Source: Ananas comosus (Eukaryota > Streptophyta > Magnoliopsida > Poales > Bromeliaceae). From it: 64,000 nucleotides of DNA. Each line of letters opens with the position of its first letter. Within the stretch, counting starts at the first letter, position 1. This document shows positions 12,503 to 25,240 of the stretch, in pieces. The notes under the pieces are model-generated. The model was not told the DNA's origin, did no database searches, and was given only the letters and a program-made list of their open reading frames with translations. The stretch is from positions 9,391,928-9,455,927 of the forward strand of contig NC_033638.1 of the NCBI RefSeq assembly GCF_001540865.1, in the 5' to 3' direction. The position numbers and the translations under genes are program-made.

Positions 12503-13369
12503 GGGGGCAGCGAGCTGCTGCGTGCGTGATTGCGTCGCGCTTCCTTAGCCGCGAAGGCGTTCCCCGCCGCGGCTCAGATCTCCGCCACGTCACCCCCGCG
12601 TGCCCCATCGCGCGCGTAACGTGGACTTTAAGATTCGCGGCAGCTGTTGATTGCGCCGCGGGAATCGTAAAGCACAGGGGTCGTGGTGTACAGTTTGGAT
12701 ATACTTTCAGATATTTCCGGATAATGACGATGATTAGTTGGCCACGGTTGGCATTTTTTTGTCAATAAAAAAATAATTGCTACAAGACTTATTATTGTCT
12801 GTATACAATGCACCCTGGTTGATAAAATCAGAATTTTCAGAACATAAAAAACTCAAAATTCAAATAAAAAAAAAAAAGAAGTAGAGGTAGCTTCAAAATT
12901 GATGATAAACACATTAAAAGAGCCTATCTACTCCACCGAAAGTAAACTTCAAATTAAAGTATACACTTGAATAAAGTAAAATTCAGTTAAAAATTATTTT
13001 TGTACTGCATATTTTATTTGTATAATTATGAAACTAAATTTTTTTAATTTTACTATTTATTTATTTGACGAAAAGTAAATAAATTAGAAATTTTACACGT
13101 CAAAATCAATTATATTATTTAAAAATTTTAAATTTTGACCGGGACAACAAATCAAAAAAAAATTGCGGTCCAAAACAACTATACTTTTCTGCGCTTTCGG
13201 CAAAGCAAACACACTTCAAAAACATTGTATCTGTCACCATCAGAGGGGAAATAAAGAAAAGAACAAAGATAGCATCAGTTTACATCGGCAAACTTTTTAC
13301 AGAGCAAGTTGATCCACCTCAATCAATGTGCTGATAAATTCCATTTCCACTGCAGGTTTTTCTGTACAG
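12503..13369. other. Intergenic: DREB2 upstream region and TBL 3' flank
   Basis: GC-rich to about 12670 (distal DREB2 promoter), then AT-rich with poly-A runs to the TBL stop. No gene seen. Confidence 0.6.
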
Positions 13370-16049
13370 CTACAATGAATTGAATAGGAGTTCATTCCAG
13401 ACGTCCGGCACGCCGGGCAGGCACCAGTGTATGCAGTCGGCGTAGCTGGCCGGATTTGCGAGCTGTCGCGGGGTCAGCGCCTCCCAGAACTTCCGGTAGA
13501 TCGAGGGGTGCCCGTCCTTTCGATACTCCGATAGTTGGGTAATGTTGAGAACCGTGATCTTTCTGCCCAGTTTAGCCATTATCGCCGCCACCGCATGCAT
13601 GGTTTCTACGTCAGATCCACTCCCCCAGTAGCCCTCGTCGTCGATCGGCGCTCTCTCGTCGTAGCAGTTTCCGTCGCTGCCCGGATTCCATTCCCTGCTC
13701 CTGGAAAGTTGGAAAGCAGTGAAACTCGATCAGATCAGAAGAAGCAATCATAGTTTCAGTGCCCAAATTTCCACGCCTTTGTAATCATCATTTTTTTTAC
13801 TGTTCCAATAGTGTTTTAAAAGTTACGCAAAATATAGTACAAACCAGAGGTGCGTGGGCGACATTGTAACAAAGAAAACCTGCTGCTTCTGGGGATCTAC
13901 ACTTGTTGAGACCCACCCTGCCCAGGTCTCCAGGGCCAACTTCATTGCGTCTATTCCGTCGGCTTCTTCGCAAATGTCCTCTTCACTACTGCTCCATCTG
14001 TTATTTTTGTTTTTTTTTGTTTTTTTTCCAAAACAATAGTTACTAGTTTAACAATTGAACCTTTTAATCGATAGAATATAAACTGTTTGGTACTGCACTT
14101 ACACAAGCTTTATCTTATTTCCGCTCCGCCACCACAAGTATGAGTTGAAGATGAGTATATCGGCATTCGCCCATTCAGCTGCGTGCTTAAGCAGTGAATC
14201 CGGTCGGATTTTCCTCTCATCTAGTCTGTGGTTTATCGGGTCATCGGAATTTGATTCTACAATCAGTGGTGCCCAGTAAAACTCAATAGAAGCATTATAC
14301 TCCTGTATAGAAAAACAAGCAATATAAACCATGAATCCTGCAGATCCTGCAGATGCATAGTACATCAGAATCAGGGAGAAATTGGACTACTATTATTCTT
14401 TCGAATTTCAAGATACTTTAAAATGCAAATTCGACCAATTTCAGATCACCTCGGCCATAAATTTCGTTAAACCGGCGTTAGGCGTCATCGACTTCTTGCC
14501 AGCAGGAATCGCAGATTGTACGAGGCAGACCATGGAAATCCACTGGCCTCGGTTTAGCGAATCTCCCGCAAACATAAGCCGCTTCCCTCTTAGCTTCTCC
14601 AGCATCTCAGTTGCATTCCATCTCCGAAAGAGAGTAGCAGAAAAATTATAACATCAAGTGTCAGAAACATTTCCTTATCTTATCCACCGAAACTCGAAAA
14701 TCAAAATTCGATCTTGTCCGGAAAAATTAACGATCAACACGGTAGCTCAGCGAATTACGAAATTACAGTTGAGAAATCCACCAATTTCTCGCTCAAGTCC
14801 ATACAACTCTTTCATTCATTTCGTAGTTCTTTTTTTCTTTTCTTTCCTTCAAATTTGAGCTGCAACAAGCTTCTTCTTTTCGACTCGAACTAGAGTTGCG
14901 AAAAGTTACATAATTTGATTTGATGAGCATATAAGTAAAAATTTCCGAATGAACATAACTTCGTAAAGAAAAAGAAGTACTTGAAATTATATTATGATAC
15001 CTCTTTAACTCGCAACTGTCAGGCTGCCATCGCCAGCTCTGGTAATCCCTGTCGGGCCGGCCGTGCTTTCTGCACGCCAACTGATCCGACATGTAAGGGC
15101 AATCGAGCTCCTCATACAGCGGATATGAACGGTTATCGTAGACCCATCTCCCCGAGAACAAGTTGCAACCGTCGGATTTGCTCTCGTGCTGCCGACCGTC
15201 TTCCGCTGCAACTGCCGCCCTTCTTTTGTAGCTCTGGATGGTAGTGCAGGCCTTCGACCAGTCCGAAGCACCTAAGATTCAAATTTAATTTACTTCAACA
15301 CTCATGTTTACTGTTTAGTTGGTTTTACACACACGAAAGGAAAAAAAAAAAAAATGTACAAACTTTACCACATGTATTTCATTGTCCACCTACTCTGCTG
15401 GATTATTAACAACAATTTTGAAAGGAGCAACATCAGAGTATCGAATCCGAAATAATAAGCTCAGGAACAAATTTCAATAGCCATTTCCTTATTTTAGCTA
15501 CAAATTTCCAACATTATTCAAAAATCACATGCACCTGAACAAACACTACAGGGCCAAAGTGTCAATGCGGCGTCCGGGACCATCACTAGATACAAACATT
15601 TTAATATCTTACTACTTGTGCGATACGAAACTATCGTCGTACGTACTATTAATTTTTTTAACGAACAAAATGAGAACAGTAAAAACCCAAAATCGCATTT
15701 CACTGCTACATTCAACGATCGATCACTTAAAATGACCGAGTTACACTACGTCCCCGCGAATTTCAGGGGATGAGAACGCACCTAAGACTCGATTCGCGAC
15801 TCGAGGAGTCGAAGCGTTGGAGGTGAGATAAGTAGGGAGAGAAGAAGGGTTGGGATTTGAATTTGAATTTGAATGCGGGTCGTCATCTCCTCGGCTTCTC
15901 GTGATTCCGCCATTGCTGAGGATAGTAATTTTGAAGAGCACGAAGAAGCAGAGGAAGAGGACGAAGAGGAGGGAGAGTTGGTTCTTCTTCTTCCTGCCCC
16001 ACTTCTGCATCTTCTCCTCGGAGAGACACAGGGAGAGAGATTTCGGCAT
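13370..16049 (-). CDS. TBL: Trichome birefringence-like (TBL) polysaccharide O-acetyltransferase
   Basis: Plant TBL proteins are Golgi type II membrane enzymes that O-acetylate cell-wall polymers, often xylan. Six exons with matching phases: 16049-15782, 15271-15001, 14621-14450, 14302-14103, 13997-13845 and 13700-13370, giving 464 residues. Seen in order: a basic stretch and one membrane anchor at about 24-44; a Ser/Asn/Pro linker; the TBL domain from CNLFSGRWVYDN (125 onward); the esterase-like GDS motif in MFAGDSLNRGQWISM (GDS at 199-201); FYWAPLIVESNSDDP; FFVTMSPTHLW; and the C-terminal DCIHWCLPGVPDVWNE with Asp443 and His446 of the DxxH motif. All expected catalytic residues are present. 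A second in-frame ATG at 16010 (MQKWGRKKK) could be the true start. The sequence looks closest to the xylan-acting TBL28-35 group, but that assignment is inference. Confidence 0.92.
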
Positions 16050-17655
16050 TAATGGGAAGCTTCTTGGCTCTTGATTGCAGCAGAAGCGGAGAGAGACGCG
16101 AGGTGAGGGGCCCTTCCGTGTCCAGCCCCAGTACCGCATGTCTTTTGAAAAACCGTTTCTACGTGTATGGACCTATTTAGACCCTGTATGCGTGACATAA
16201 ATAATTTTTAAATATACAACATAATATGTTATGTTTTATGCATATCTATATCTATATCTATATTATTTCATTATAATATAAAATAAATAGTGTTTCCAAC
16301 TCCAATGAAGTTGGAATCCTTAAATCATTTAGCTGCAGTGATTAATTATTTTCCGGTATTTTGAGGCACCACCTACTGACCTGTAACTTAGGAAAATTAC
16401 TGTTGAGGGCGTTTCGATAGTCCATTTGGAACAATTATTGCTCCAGCACGAACATTAAAGCGAAGAAAATATCTCGTGCTTTGTCAGCGTCTTATAATGA
16501 AGTTTTGCAATTATGGGAGTAAATTGCACTGCTATTCCTAAACTTTTGGACAATTGAGTTCCACTGATCCTCAAAATTTTTAGATTTCATATTAAAATAT
16601 TTACAAATTTAAAATCATTTTCTTTTAGCTCTTATTCTTATTTATTGCTAGGAAAAAAAAAAAATATTTGCACACCCTAAGATGAATAGATGGATGGATT
16701 TGTTTCTCTTTATAATTAGAAATAATAATAATAAAAAAAGAAGTAAATTCCTCTTTGCTGTTGTAAGGGAAAGTGCCAGAGGAAGCAAGATGCCAAAATG
16801 GAATGTTTGGGGTGTCATTTGGAGTGTTTTACATCAGGTATCTATGATTTCTATTTTAGGGTCTCTTTGGCAACTTTGGAATTTAATTCTTAATATTTTT
16901 TTATGATGAAAATAGTACTTGCTCAAAACAGCATCATTTTATTTATATTAAAAAGAAGAAGTTTGTATTTAAGATATATGTGTGAATTATTTTGAATTAT
17001 TAACCTTGGATTTTATAAAAAAGACACTCTATTTTGTAGAGAGAGAGTTGGAAAGAATAGGAGATAAATGGCAAAAATATTTTATGCTCACTTTACACAA
17101 AAAAATATGTATCTACTAAGCCATTCAAACAGTTCATCTGGAAAATAAATAAATAAATATATAAATAAATATGTACAACACTAATCAAAGTATTTTGTTT
17201 TTAACAAAAACCCACTTCTGTAAAATTCTCAAACAGGATCTTAGCTTTGTAATAAATTAGTAAAAAAGGAGCTTCCATTTTTTTTTCCTCTCTTTCTTCG
17301 TTTTAGTTCATTGAACTTTGGAGGTGATATAGTTTATTCCTTCAATAATTATCAATTAATAACGTATACAACAAGATTATAAATTTCCACTTACAGTTTC
17401 CAAAAGTTGATTTCCTATGCACATATTGTTGTAATTAAAAAAAAATAACACTTCATTAATGGATTGAATTGGTTCTATCAACTTTAAGTTGAAGATAGTT
17501 TCCTAAGTTGATGACATCTGAGGTTTACACTGATAAGTGCAATTGCAATTTTATTGGAAGAGTAAAACCTCATTTGTTCCTGTCATAAGCTTTTTCTTTA
17601 AATTCTGTCGTAACCGTTCTCTCCGTAATATAACAGTTTTTCCTCGAGGAATTTA
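16050..17655. other. Intergenic, TBL upstream region
   Basis: The TBL promoter side is followed by AT-rich spacer with (TCTATA)n stretches near 16247 and simple TAAA repeats near 17147. No gene recognised. Confidence 0.6.
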
Positions 17656-17737
17656 TCTATATCTATATCTATACATTAATTTCCATGACTAAATCCTACA
17701 TGCACCCATCCCTTTAATTTGAGGAGAAGTGGGGTTT

Positions 17738-17772
<35 letters not shown>

Positions 17773-17915
17773 TCTCATTTTCTTTATATTTACTAAGGCC
17801 TAAAATTTTTTTTTTAACCCTATTTCTTTACCTTTTGGTCTTCCACCCTCTTTCTTAAATTTATAAATTTGAATCTTTGTTGTGTTTTATATTCGGAGTC
17901 AATTAATTAATAAAA

Positions 17916-17966
<51 letters not shown>

Positions 17967-18277
17967 AATTATCTTACGTGTTATTGTGAGCCTTTCTTTA
18001 GTCATATTAACTGTAATATGATATTTTTTTTTATTATTGTGTTATAAAAATAATTTTAATCATCCATTTGCATGATATGCGACATCTTTTGAACAAGATT
18101 GAATAATTTTGTTGGAACGATTGATTCTTTTTCATTATAGTTTTTTTGTTAAAAAAAGTGTTTGTTTATAATATAGACTATATTTATTATATTTTTATAC
18201 TAAACTGATATTTTATTTTTTACAAATTTTTATTTTAACAGTATCTACCCACCGTAACACGCGGGTCACTACACTAG
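17656..18277 (+). mobile_element. Non-autonomous Helitron (probable)
   Basis: The 3' end is diagnostic: a short GC hairpin (ACCCACCGTAACACGCGGGT) followed by ACTACACTAG, with T next, so the element ends CTAG|T. The 5' end is placed at A|TCTATATCTATAT, giving the expected insertion between A and T. It carries a (TA)n run at about 17919-17961. No Rep/helicase coding sequence is present. The 3' end is fairly sure; the 5' end is a best guess. Confidence 0.6.
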
Positions 18278-19571
18278 TCGTTGCATGATTAGCATAGTCT
18301 TAGATACATTATTACTTAGGCTCCGTCACAACGCATAAGCGTCTTATTTAGTATTTCATTTTAATTTAATTAAAAAATTTGTTATGAGGTAGATTAAGTA
18401 GTGCAATCAAATCATAGTCATTTTTTAAAAATTAAAGGGGTTTTAGGCTTTCATAGAAAAAATGTTTTATGCTTTGTAGTGTTTAGTTTATAGAAAAAAA
18501 TAATAGTTTTTCATCGGTATTTCTTTGATTGAAAGGAAAAAAAATATATTTGTTTAGTTCTGTAAAAAAATCGTGAATAAAAATAAATTTACGCAACGCG
18601 ATTTTCATTTTCTGGCGAAATTGAGAGAAAAAAATACTTTAATTTTCTCAAATCGGTAAAAATATTTTTTTGATTTTTTTTTTTTTTTTTACAGTTAAAC
18701 AAACACACGAGAAAAATAAGTTTCCAACTAAACACACTCCAAGGTAAATCATATTGTAGGTGAAACATGCGATCCAAGCCCTGTTATGAGCCTATGTTTA
18801 AGGCCCGTAGACCGGGTCCAACCCGACAGACAAATTTAAACGGGTCGGGCCAGTTTTGTTCGGGCGTAAACATGTCATTTGGTCCTGACCCGTTAACATA
18901 GTGGGCCCAAAGCGTGATTGGTTTTCGATCCATTGGGCTGAGCCAGATCAACAGAGATGCCCCAAAATAGTATTGGGCCATGATGATCCAACTTATAGGA
19001 CTATAACGATTTATGCGCAACGAGCACATAATTTTCTTTTAATTACGCATTAACGGTGATTCAAACTTCCGATCTATTATATCAGCAATAAGCAACAACA
19101 AAAATTACCTGTTTCATTTCTCAAGATTCCAACACTATGATTGAGATACAGGTCCCGAAGACTACATTATTTTAGGGAATATTACGTATCATACAAAGGC
19201 CAACTAATCTACGAAAATACAAATAGTGGGTTCTGGGGCCATCTATTTTGATGTCATATTAATAATTATTTCATCTTAAAAAGATATAAACCGTCAATGA
19301 ATAATATTTTAATATATTATACTCAGCATGCACGACCGTGGATTTAAAAACTCGGGCCCCATACGGAAGAAGCCACCAAATTTCGACTTGTTCAGATCAG
19401 ATCAGGCTCGAATCTCACCTCGACTCGGGAAGGTACAAGATTGGGCCCGAGCCAAATTGGATTCAAATTCCAAATAAATTAAAGTTTGTGAATTTGCCAC
19501 CCTGGAGATACATGCACCAAATTTGGTGGGATTTAATTATTCTCATTTACTTTAATAATATATATATATAT
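18278..19571. other. Intergenic
   Basis: AT-rich spacer with poly-A/T tracts. A small GC-rich island at 18784-19029 contains an 81-codon ORF without recognisable motifs. I see no gene. Confidence 0.6.
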
Positions 19572-20130
19572 AGAGCAAGGCTGCTGTGCTTTCAGGAGCA
19601 CGGAGGCCTCTATGCTCCTGAGCCGTTTTCGATGATGGAGTTTCCGAATCGACGATCGGCTCCGTTAAACTTGATCTAGCGTATTTGAAGTTTCTAGAAA
19701 ATAATTTTTGCGATTTTTCGATATCATTTACCTAGCAATCGAAATGATTCAAAATCAATAATTTTTAACGGCTGAAAATAAAAATTCAATAAAAAGTGGT
19801 GATATAGCATTAAAATTTTCGATCAGAAATATTGATTTTGTTGTAGATAGTATAAAAAATTTTGTTTCAAAATTTCATCTGATTTGAATACTTCTACACT
19901 GTTAAACTTGAAAACGACAGATATCAACCATTAAAAATTATAAATTTTGAATCCTTTCGATCACTAGGTAAATGATATAAAAAAATCGCAAAAATTATTT
20001 TCTAGAAACTTCAAATGCGCTAGATCAAGTCTAACGGAGCCGATCGTCGATTCAAAAATTCCAATCAATAAAAACGGTCAGGAGCACGGAGGCCTCCGTG
20101 CTCCTGAGAGCACAGCAGCCACGCTGCTCT
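19572..20130. mobile_element. Foldback MITE 1 with hairpin termini
   Basis: A 559-bp element whose halves form a long imperfect inverted repeat. Outer ends: AGAGCAAGGCTGCTGTGCT on the left and the complement of AGCAGCCACGCTGCTCT on the right. Immediately inside each end lies a palindrome around AGGAGCACGGAGGCCT; the right one is perfect over about 28 bp. It is flanked by (TA)n on both sides, so target duplication cannot be measured. No coding capacity. Confidence 0.85.
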
Positions 20131-20150
20131 ATATATATTATATAATATAA

Positions 20151-20683
20151 AGTTGAGCTAGAATACTCTCGATAGTAAACGGGACGTTTTACTATCGAGT
20201 TGTTTTCGATGATAGAGCTTCCAAATTGCGATCGGCTTCGTTGAACATGATCTATACCACTTGAAGTGTTTCGAAATCAAATTTTAAATCTTTTCGGCAT
20301 CATTACCTAATGATCAAGGTTAAAATTTGTAATTTTAATGGTGGATAAGAAATGTTTTCTTGTTTAACGGTGTAAAGATATCCAAATAAATTGAATTTTT
20401 GTTAGAAAATTCTTTAAACTATTTAAAACAAGATCTATACTCTTGATCTTGATTACAAGACTCCTATCATCATTTTTTAAAGAATATTCATTTTCAGCCA
20501 TTCATTTTTTGTTCACTAGATGGATAAAAGAACAATATCGAAAGTGCGTGAAATTTGATTTTTAGGTAGTTTAAATGGTTTAGATCATATTTAACGGAGC
20601 CGATCGTCAATTTGGAAGCTCTATCATCGAAAACAACTCGATAGTAAAACGCCTTGTTTACTATCAAGAGTATTCTAGCTCAA

Positions 20684-20687
<4 letters not shown>
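20151..20687. mobile_element. Foldback MITE 2, related to MITE 1
   Basis: A 537-bp element with ends AGTTGAGCTAGAATACTCT and its complement, followed inside by a hairpin built on CTCGATAGTAAA. Its subterminal block (about 20204-20257) aligns with that of MITE 1 (about 19624-19680): both contain TTTTCGATGAT, a GATCGGCT core, and TGATCTA. It sits only 20 bp of TA-rich sequence away from MITE 1. Confidence 0.85.
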
Positions 20688-20719
<32 letters not shown>

Positions 20720-22257
20720 GAACCTTAGCATATATATTCCCTATAGGGAAAGAGTCATATATTTATCATGTCAAATTGGTGCTTACTGCTTTGTCAAATT
20801 GGGCCCAGCCACTGAGATGATGTTTCTTCATAAATTAATCACATGGGCAGATCTAGCCTTCAGTTTCAGTTTTGATTCACATTGAAATAAAACTTCAGTA
20901 GGAGAGTTCTCGATCCCTATTTCATATTAATTTTACTTTCGTCTAAAAGTGTATTGATGTTTTCTAATACTAAAATAAATAAAAGAACTCTAGAATAGAG
21001 AAGATCAAGGATTCTAAACGAAACATTGATGTTCAAATTGGGTCCGTTTTATTATTTAGGATTATCCAATGGTGGAAATTTTGCAAAATCATTTAGGGGG
21101 GTGGGACTTTTTAGCACAATAATAATTATTCGGTATTATAAACACAGAAAAGAAAGATTACTCTCTATTAACCTGTAAAATAAAAAAAAAAAGGTTGATA
21201 TATTTATTATCAGAATAAAAATATTACTGCATATGTTCAAATTTATACAATAAACGGTAGCCATGTGTAATCAATTGCGCCCACATAAAGAATGTACAAT
21301 TACTGCAATAAATTTAGTTTTAATATAAGCAACCTTTAATTTTAATAAGCAACCAAAATATAAATATTAAAAGAGATCTTTATATATAAAAATGCAGTAG
21401 CATTTCATCTGTATATATTTGTAGTTAAATTTGAACTCAAATAAATGTTAGTTTATTAGATTGGGCACTCATCCGAAATCATCAATTTCAGAGGAAAAGA
21501 GCTTGTTTTAAACTTAAAAAATCACTAACATAGACAATTTTTATTATTGAAGAAATATATTTTTTTTCAAAAGGATATAAATACATTTTCCCGTAAAATA
21601 CTGTTCGCATATCTAAAAAAATAAAAAATTTCAAACTATAAAAAGATATTACACACTTTTTTATTCTTCTTTAAATATCAAATTACTAGAAACCGAGTGA
21701 TCAAGTGATCAGGTGAGTATAATTTAAAAAAAAACAGTGTACACAAGCATAAAAAAATAAATAAATAAATAATATTTAATAGTGACCTATTTGTAATAAA
21801 AAAAATATATTATTACATCATCAGTATTACGAAGGACACAAGAGAAGGGATCCCATCAAGGTTGGGTTGTTGACGGAGAAATTAGCGGCGAAGTCCCTGA
21901 CTTTCCTCACACTTGTCGTTTACTCCCTCTTTCGCCCCGCTGTCTTAATAAACCCAATGTTTATCTAATCCACCGGCTTCCCAAGTGGGCCACTTGCTAA
22001 TTACCTTTTTTTGGGAACGAAAATTACACAAAACACCCTTGCATTACTTGGAATTTTGCACAAACACCATGTACATTTTGGGGGAGAGAATTTTGGCTAT
22101 AGTGGGTACAAATGAACCACACTAGCATATTTGAAAAATATTTTACTCCGCACTTAATATTTTCTAATCATTACTAAATTATCTATTTAACCACTTTGGT
22201 TTTGTGTTTTGGAGTTTTATTTTCTTTGTTCTCCTAATACTTGAAGTGGATTGTGGT
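20688..22257. other. Intergenic
   Basis: AT-rich spacer after a (TA)n run. A short GC-richer patch at about 21840-21990 may be a degraded fragment but cannot be identified. No gene called. Confidence 0.55.
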
Positions 22258-22596
22258 TAGGGATGCAAACTATGTAGACCCAGCGGCGGGAGGGGTCCTC
22301 CAACTCCCACTTCATTATCTGTCGGGATCGGGACGGATTCGGAGTGATTTAATTTCCATTTTATTTTTGACGCCCATTTCTCCACCGGAGGTGAATAAAA
22401 GCGGGAGCGAGTTTTTGGCGGATCGGGACGGATCGAAGGAAATAAGAGATCTCCCACCTCCTGCTCCATTAACTTGATAGATCGAGACTGATTCGGGACT
22501 GACTATATTTTTTTATATTTTTTGTTCCCGCTTATCACTCCATTCGAGATGGATCAAAACGAAAGTTCTACCAATCCGGAACAATTTGCATCCCTA
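22258..22596. mobile_element. hAT-type MITE, older copy
   Basis: A 339-bp element bounded by TAGGGATGCAAAC and the complement of TTTGCATCCCTA. Internal sequence (GGATCGGGACGGATTCGG, CCTCCTGC) resembles the element at 50084-50705. The flanking 8-mers no longer match, which suggests age. Confidence 0.75.
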
Positions 22597-22765
22597 GTTG
22601 TTATATGGATTTATCCAAAACTTCTAATATAACCAAGTCCTATTTCCTATTTTAGTGAATATTTATAAAAATTTCACAAATAAATAACTAAAATTGGATG
22701 ATTAAATTTCAATTATTTTCATGTTTTGCTTTATATTGCAACTTTGTAGCCACTTTCTAAGGATG

Positions 22766-22767
<2 letters not shown>

Positions 22768-22800
<33 letters not shown>
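22768..22800. repeat. (GA)n microsatellite
   Basis: About 16 GA units in spacer DNA. Confidence 0.95.
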
Positions 22801-22803
<3 letters not shown>

Positions 22804-23022
22804 TGTATTAGCTTTTTGTCTAAAACAGTGTATGAATGTCTCTGATATTTACACTGAAAATGAGATGCGAAGCTGCAATATTCCCACTCAAGTCCAAGCA
22901 GCTAATTGGAAGCTATTACTTCAAGTTTCTAACATCAATCAATTTCAAATTGATTAGCAGGTGTAAACTGTCAAAGGATTTTGCAACTATATAATGTTTC
23001 TCTATTAATTTTATTCCACCTG

Positions 23023-23172
23023 ACCGACCGTCCCTAGAACAAGTGGCAAAGGATTTGGTGGTTGGTATCCAAGACACAAGTTCGAATCCTAATTGATTCA
23101 CATTTTCAGCTAAATTTATTTCTAATTGAAATAAATGAAACGGGTAGCATGCTACCTTTTTCTCTTAAAAAA
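23023..23172 (+). mobile_element. tRNA-derived SINE, copy 1
   Basis: About 150 bp with a pol III A-box-like start (CTAGAACAAGTGGCAAAG), a B box (AGTTCGAATCC) and an A-rich tail. It is flanked by a perfect 16-bp target duplication, AATTTTATTCCACCTG, at 23007-23022 and 23173-23188. The clean duplication indicates recent insertion. Confidence 0.92.
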
Positions 23173-23221
23173 AATTTTATTCCACCTGTGGGAAAATAAA
23201 AATAAAAAGCATTCTTTATAA

Positions 23222-24164
23222 CTAGATTTTCACCCGTGCGATACACGGCTAATATAATAATATAGAATAATAATAAAAATTATTATGTGATGACAATAAA
23301 AAGATTTTCTAAATAATTTTATATTTTTTAACAAATAAAAAAATATACTATCAATCTTAATTATAGTATATATTAAAGTACACAAGCGAGAGAAAAAAAA
23401 AATTGGACCAAAATAAATATTCAACTAAAATACAAAATTCAATCCTACTCTATTATCTATGAATTGGTGTGCAAAATAATTTACATTTACATATTGATGT
23501 GCGAAATAAAATGATAACTAAAATTGATATGAAAAATTACAAATGACATGAATATTTAAGCATATAATGAGATCAACTAAACTTTCATATTTGACACACA
23601 TTAGAGTAAGCACACATATATTATGTTTCTACTGTCACTTTTAATATTCAAAAATATATAGATGTTGATTTTCAAAAAAATATAAAGAAAAAAATTTTGT
23701 TGCATGAAGATGAAAAGTTACAGGAGTGACAGTAGGGAAAAAAATTACGAAATAAAAATTACAGAAGTAATAGGAAAATAATATGTTCTATTTTAAAGCA
23801 TCAATATTTAAGAGCGAAGAAAATTACAGGAGCGATGTGAGTTTAAAATTTTTTCCTCTTTCAAAAAATATCTCTATCCATTTTTACTAATATTTTTATG
23901 TCCAGAAATTTTTAACCAATCATTTCAAATAATTAACTAAATAGTAATTTATTTCCAAATAAAGATAAATATTTTTTTTCTCATGCATAATATCTGCACC
24001 GGCCAATTTTTTTGCCACATAATATCCGTGAATTTTGAAAATATCTCAACATAATTACCAAATATCCAAATTTGAGTTTGACACGTGGCAAGCATATAGA
24101 AAGCCACGTGTCAGCTTCTCACATAGGGTTCATTAAGGGTTCTACTTTTATATATAGTAATAGA
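23222..24164 (-). mobile_element. Non-autonomous Helitron
   Basis: On the minus strand it begins TCTATTACTATATATAAAAG, a typical plant Helitron 5' end, after an A. It ends with a GC hairpin (CCGTGTATCGCACGG) and CTAG before a T. It is about 943 bp with no coding capacity; two CACGTG-containing direct repeats lie near its 5' end (24071-24110). Confidence 0.82.
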
Positions 24165-25240
24165 TGCTCACATCATGTAAAATAAGCCATTAAGTGTATC
24201 AAACATATTTATTGATACTTTCCAATGTTGAACTGGTTTTAAGTTGTTACTTCTTCTCATTAAATTCATGCATCATTATATGATTGTGATGCATGCTATT
24301 GTAAGATATAAATGTTACTAGCAACAATAGAAATGTTATTTTTATTGTTACAGCATAAGGGCAAAGATTACCTAATTTCTAGGGAACATTTCATCATTAC
24401 CCTTCCAAATAAGTCTAAAATCATGAATGCCCCTATAAGAATTGAAATGTCATAAATGACATTTTAAAAGAGAGAAACTTAAAAAAATAACCTTTACACT
24501 AATTTATTATCAATTTTGAATAAACAACAAACAAAATTCCAACTTTGTCCCTATTGTTGTTACCATCTTAAAATATTCAATTGACTATAAAATCATTTAT
24601 AATTTTATAAACACTATTTTACATTTATAAATAACCTACATTTAGAGATAAGTTTTTGTCAATTAAAAAAAAAATAATCCTGACAAGTTAAGCTAAGAAA
24701 AATTTTTTTTTGAAAAAAAGCAAAAAAAAATTGTTTAAAGTATCAATTGACTCATTAAAATAAGGTTAAACAGTTTATTCAAAATATAACTTAAATATAT
24801 ATGCATGATGTGAACTAAGTTATTTGAACTAGCACAAATTTCTATGCTTTGGCATATCAAATTTTAAAATAAATGATGTAAAGTATCTTATTTTAGTATC
24901 TTATTTTCAGTTCTTATTTTACAATTTACACGGTAGTAAAGTGATATATTTTACTCTTTATTTTAATATATTAAAATAAATATACCATGCTAAAATACTT
25001 TCGTAAAAAAATTTAGAAGTTAAGGGCAAAATAGACATTTCGACCATATTTATGATAATCTAAATATTTTATCATTCTATAAAGACATGAAGAGTAAGGG
25101 TAAGGGTATATTTGAAGGGCAGTTGTGATATAATCAAATTTTTAGGGACATTTATGATATTTTTGACAAATGAAATTGACCCTAATTTCTAAGTTGAATG
25201 GACAATGTATATTTTTTTTTACATATAAAGTTATAAAAAA
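24165..25240. other. Intergenic
   Basis: Very AT-rich spacer. No gene, RNA or clear repeat recognised. Confidence 0.6.

Noticed and set aside
18784..19029. 81-codon minus ORF in a GC-richer patch
   Set aside because: No recognisable protein features; probably spacer DNA.
21840..21990. GC-richer patch that might be a gene fragment
   Set aside because: Too short and without a convincing match in any frame.
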